Shown: piece by piece, positions 6,859 through 8,410 of the stretch
Layout: each line of letters begins with the position of its first letter
Position numbering within the stretch: position 1 is the first letter of the stretch
Assembly (NCBI RefSeq): GCF_020216685.1
Contig: NZ_JAIWNS010000211.1
Coordinates: forward strand, 1-8,410
DNA: 8,410 bases
Direction of reading: 5' to 3'
DNA from: Methanospirillum hungatei
Lineage (GTDB): Archaea > Halobacteriota > Methanomicrobia > Methanomicrobiales > Methanospirillaceae
Notes under the pieces: model-generated
Seen by the model: only the letters and a program-made list of their open reading frames with translations
What the model was told of the DNA's origin: nothing
The model's database searches: none
Program-made: the position numbers and the translations under genes

Positions 6859-7749
6859 ATGACCCTGAACCCAATAACCTTCGCAGAACATGTAAACCGC
6901 CAGTTTCTTCGATATCAACTCACTACATTCCCTCTCTCAGATCCTGATCTTGAAAATCAGGCACGGAACATGCTCGGTGCAAACGGCGAAGAGTCATAAC
7001 TGGTTAAAGGCCCTTACATTTCTCTCTCCCGATCATTTGCTGAAGGCTCACTCCTCTCTAATCTTGTCAAAAAAACCTGCACCTGGCAGTAGCAGGAATT
7101 GCTGATCACCCCCGAATGTTAGCCCATCAGCAGGCAGCATTTGACGCAGTCACAGCCGGAAAACACTGCCTTATATCAACCGGGACCGGTTCAGGGAAAA
7201 CTGAGTCATTTCTGTACCCCATATTACATCACTGTTTCAGACTGGGGGATGCACGAGCACCACCAGGGATTACCTGTATCATCATATATCCAATGAATGC
7301 TCTTGCCATCGACCAGTTGGATCGTTTTCGCCATCTCCTTGCCGGGACCGGAATCACGTTTGGTATGTATATCGGCTCAACTCCGGAAGATGAATCAAAA
7401 CTTGCCGATTATACCCGGATGCAAAAGGGAGAAGGAAAATCAGACCTTGTCCGCTACAAAGAGCAGAATAAACATCATCCCCATATCACCATTTCTCCCT
7501 ATAAAGAGAAATTAACAGAAAATTATCTGATGTCCTTGAGCGATTATCTCTGTTCGTGGATTCAATTAACTCTCCTCGCGAAGGACTTTATGATTCATTA
7601 AAATCCAACGAAGTTGTCAAGGTCATCTACGAGACACTCAGTAAACCGCTCCACTTATCAAAGACTCCAAAGATCCTATCTCCATCGGAGATCTTGTTGA
7701 CAAATTCAACGATCAATTAAAAAGGACAATCGCTCTTGTTGAAGTATAA
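6859..7749 (+). pseudogene. Degraded superfamily 2 (DUF1998-type?) helicase remnant
   Basis: Remains of a large DEAD/DEAH-type helicase. From ATG 6859 the frame reads MTLNPITFAEHVNRQFLRYQ and onward, meets TAA at 6997-6999, and continues as LVKGPYISLSRSFAEG. At an A7 run (7069-7075) the match moves one frame back to LHLAVAGIADHPRMLAHQQ. The core follows: Q-motif-like HQQ, Walker A TGTGSGKT at 7179-7202, motif Ia IYPMNALAIDQLDR at 7284-7325 and GMYIGSTPED. That frame ends at 7601 without motif II (DEAH) or the second RecA lobe. Another frame from about 7523 gives LERLSLFVDSINSPREGLYD and LKSNEVVKVIYETLSKPLHL. A third shift near 7669 gives KDPISIGDLVDKFNDQL up to TAA 7747-7749. A stop, about three frame changes and a large internal loss make it a clear pseudogene. 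The N-terminal pattern recalls DUF1998-associated helicases of defence systems rather than DrmA, but I cannot name the subfamily. Whether the last two segments belong to the same gene is inference. Confidence 0.8.
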
Positions 7750-7752
7750 TTA

Positions 7753-7758
7753 TTTTTT
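7753..7758 (+). terminator. T-run after the helicase remnant
   Basis: A run of six T lies 3 nt after the last stop of the helicase remnant (TAA 7747-7749), in an AT-rich setting. T-runs are the main intrinsic termination signal in archaea. There is no hairpin. Confidence is low because the run is short. Confidence 0.3.
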
Positions 7759-7797
7759 ATCCCATACGCATCCCACTCAAACCCGTACACAAATTAT

Positions 7798-7806
7798 CAT
7801 TATATC
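7798..7806 (+). promoter_or_regulatory. Candidate TATA box for the right-end PAS gene
   Basis: CATTATATC lies about 32-40 nt before the ATG at 7838, giving a transcription start close to the start codon and a very short leader. The match to consensus is only fair. The segment 7602-7750 holds the last helicase fragments, and 7759-7797 shows nothing recognisable. Confidence 0.28.
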
Positions 7807-7837
7807 CCATTACCTCATACTCTACCATAAGGATAGT

Positions 7838-8410
7838 ATGAAACCAAAAATGGAAGGCTATTGCGCAGAAATAATAGATTTTCTCCCTGATGCAACATTT
7901 GTCATCGATCAGGACGGGAAAGTAATCGCCTGGAACCGTGCCATGGAAGATGTCACCGGAGTTCCTGCCTCTGCTATTCTTGGGAAAGGTGACTATGCCT
8001 ATGCCCTCCCCTTTTATGGCGAACGAAAACCGATGCTTGCAAATCTCATCCTCCTGCCGGATGAAGTGGTAGAAAAACGGTATAATCATATCATCCGTGA
8101 AGGTGATACCCTTGTTGTCGACATCTTTATCCCATCTTTCGGGAAGGATGGGACCTATTTCTGGGCAAAAGCCAGTCCTCTCTATGATCCAGGTGGCAAT
8201 ATCGTTGGTGCCATAGAAACAATCCGGGACATCACTGACCGGATGAAGGCCGAACAAGAAACAAAAAAGACCGTTCGGCGCCTGGAGGAGATTATAAATT
8301 TCCTCCCTGATGCGACGTTTGTCATTGACCTGGACGGGAAGGTCATTGCCTGGAATCGTGCCATGGAGGATGTCACCGGAGTCCCTGCCTCTGAAATGCT
8401 TGGGAAAGGT
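7838..8410 (+). CDS. Tandem-PAS sensor protein (3' partial)
   Basis: Start of a multi-PAS signalling protein that runs off the right edge with 191 codons visible and no stop. The ATG at 7838 is preceded by AAGGA at 7829-7833, and an in-frame ATG four codons later is an alternative. PAS1 spans about residues 10-143: FLPDATFVIDQDGKVIAWN, then VTGVPASAILGKG, a region YALPFYGERKPML, and the PAC end GAIETIRDITDRMKAE. A linker leads to PAS2 from residue 150, which repeats the FLPDATFVID motif exactly 140 residues on. There is no N-terminal membrane helix, so the visible part is cytosolic. In Methanomicrobiales such arrays usually end in a histidine kinase core, but that part is outside the window. 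The ligand is unknown. Confidence 0.9.
   Translation, partial: MKPKMEGYCAEIIDFLPDATFVIDQDGKVIAWNRAMEDVTGVPASAILGKGDYAYALPFYGERKPMLANLILLPDEVVEKRYNHIIREGDTLVVDIFIPSFGKDGTYFWAKASPLYDPGGNIVGAIETIRDITDRMKAEQETKKTVRRLEEIINFLPDATFVIDLDGKVIAWNRAMEDVTGVPASEMLGKG
7865..8410 (+). repeat. Tandem in-gene duplication of a 420-bp PAS unit
   Basis: Unit 1 begins at 7865 and unit 2 at 8285, a period of exactly 420 bp or 140 codons. Over the 126 bases of unit 2 that are visible I count 106 identities with unit 1 by eye (about 84%), without gaps. Most differences in the motif core are at third codon positions. Unit 2 is cut by the window edge. Confidence 0.85.

Noticed and set aside
7069..7076. Programmed -1 frameshift at the A7C run in the helicase remnant
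   Set aside because: The run resembles a slippery site, but the codon phase does not fit the A-AAA-AAC layout, and there is an upstream TAA plus further frame breaks downstream.
7757..8257. 166-codon open frame on the minus strand
   Set aside because: It is antisense to the well-supported PAS gene, has no recognisable domain and no ribosome site.

Overview
The window looks like chromosomal DNA of a methanogenic archaeon of the order Methanomicrobiales, most likely Methanospirillum or a close relative. The evidence is the style of the multi-PAS sensor kinases at both ends (a TRHDVTNKL-type phosphoacceptor box, an internal NDEIRNPL segment, and tandem 140-residue PAS units starting FLPDATFVID), moderate GC, archaeal TATA-like elements, and a mix of leaderless-looking and Shine-Dalgarno starts. 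This placement rests on recalled family resemblance, not on a database search.

Layout: (1) 2-2917 (+) is the 3' part of a large histidine kinase with five PAS modules, open at the left edge. (2) 3166-3867 (+) is an intact metallo-beta-lactamase-fold hydrolase. (3) 4037-4378 (+) is a short ORF resembling only the N-terminus of a SNF2-family (DISARM DrmD-like) helicase, with no motor domain after it. (4) 4484-5479 (+) is one reading frame with two in-frame stops, encoding a TPR domain, a membrane helix and a Cys-containing ectodomain. (5) 6097-5398 (-) is an intact two-gene operon: a winged-helix regulator and a DUF3467-like protein. (6) 6197-6762 (+), divergent from that operon across a nearly symmetric TATA element, is a Rossmann-like gene split by one frameshift. 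(7) 6859-7749 (+) is a collapsed superfamily 2 helicase remnant with Walker A and motif Ia, broken by a stop and several frame changes. (8) 7838-8410 (+) is the start of another tandem-PAS sensor that runs off the right edge.

The end genes (1, 2, 8) are ordinary and intact over the part visible. Most genes in the 4.0-7.75 kb block are broken or truncated. Two remnants belong to families typical of anti-phage helicase systems, so I read the block as a decayed defence or accessory island in which only the winged-helix/DUF3467 operon is still intact. The grouping as one former system is inference. I see no tRNA, rRNA, CRISPR array or transposase.
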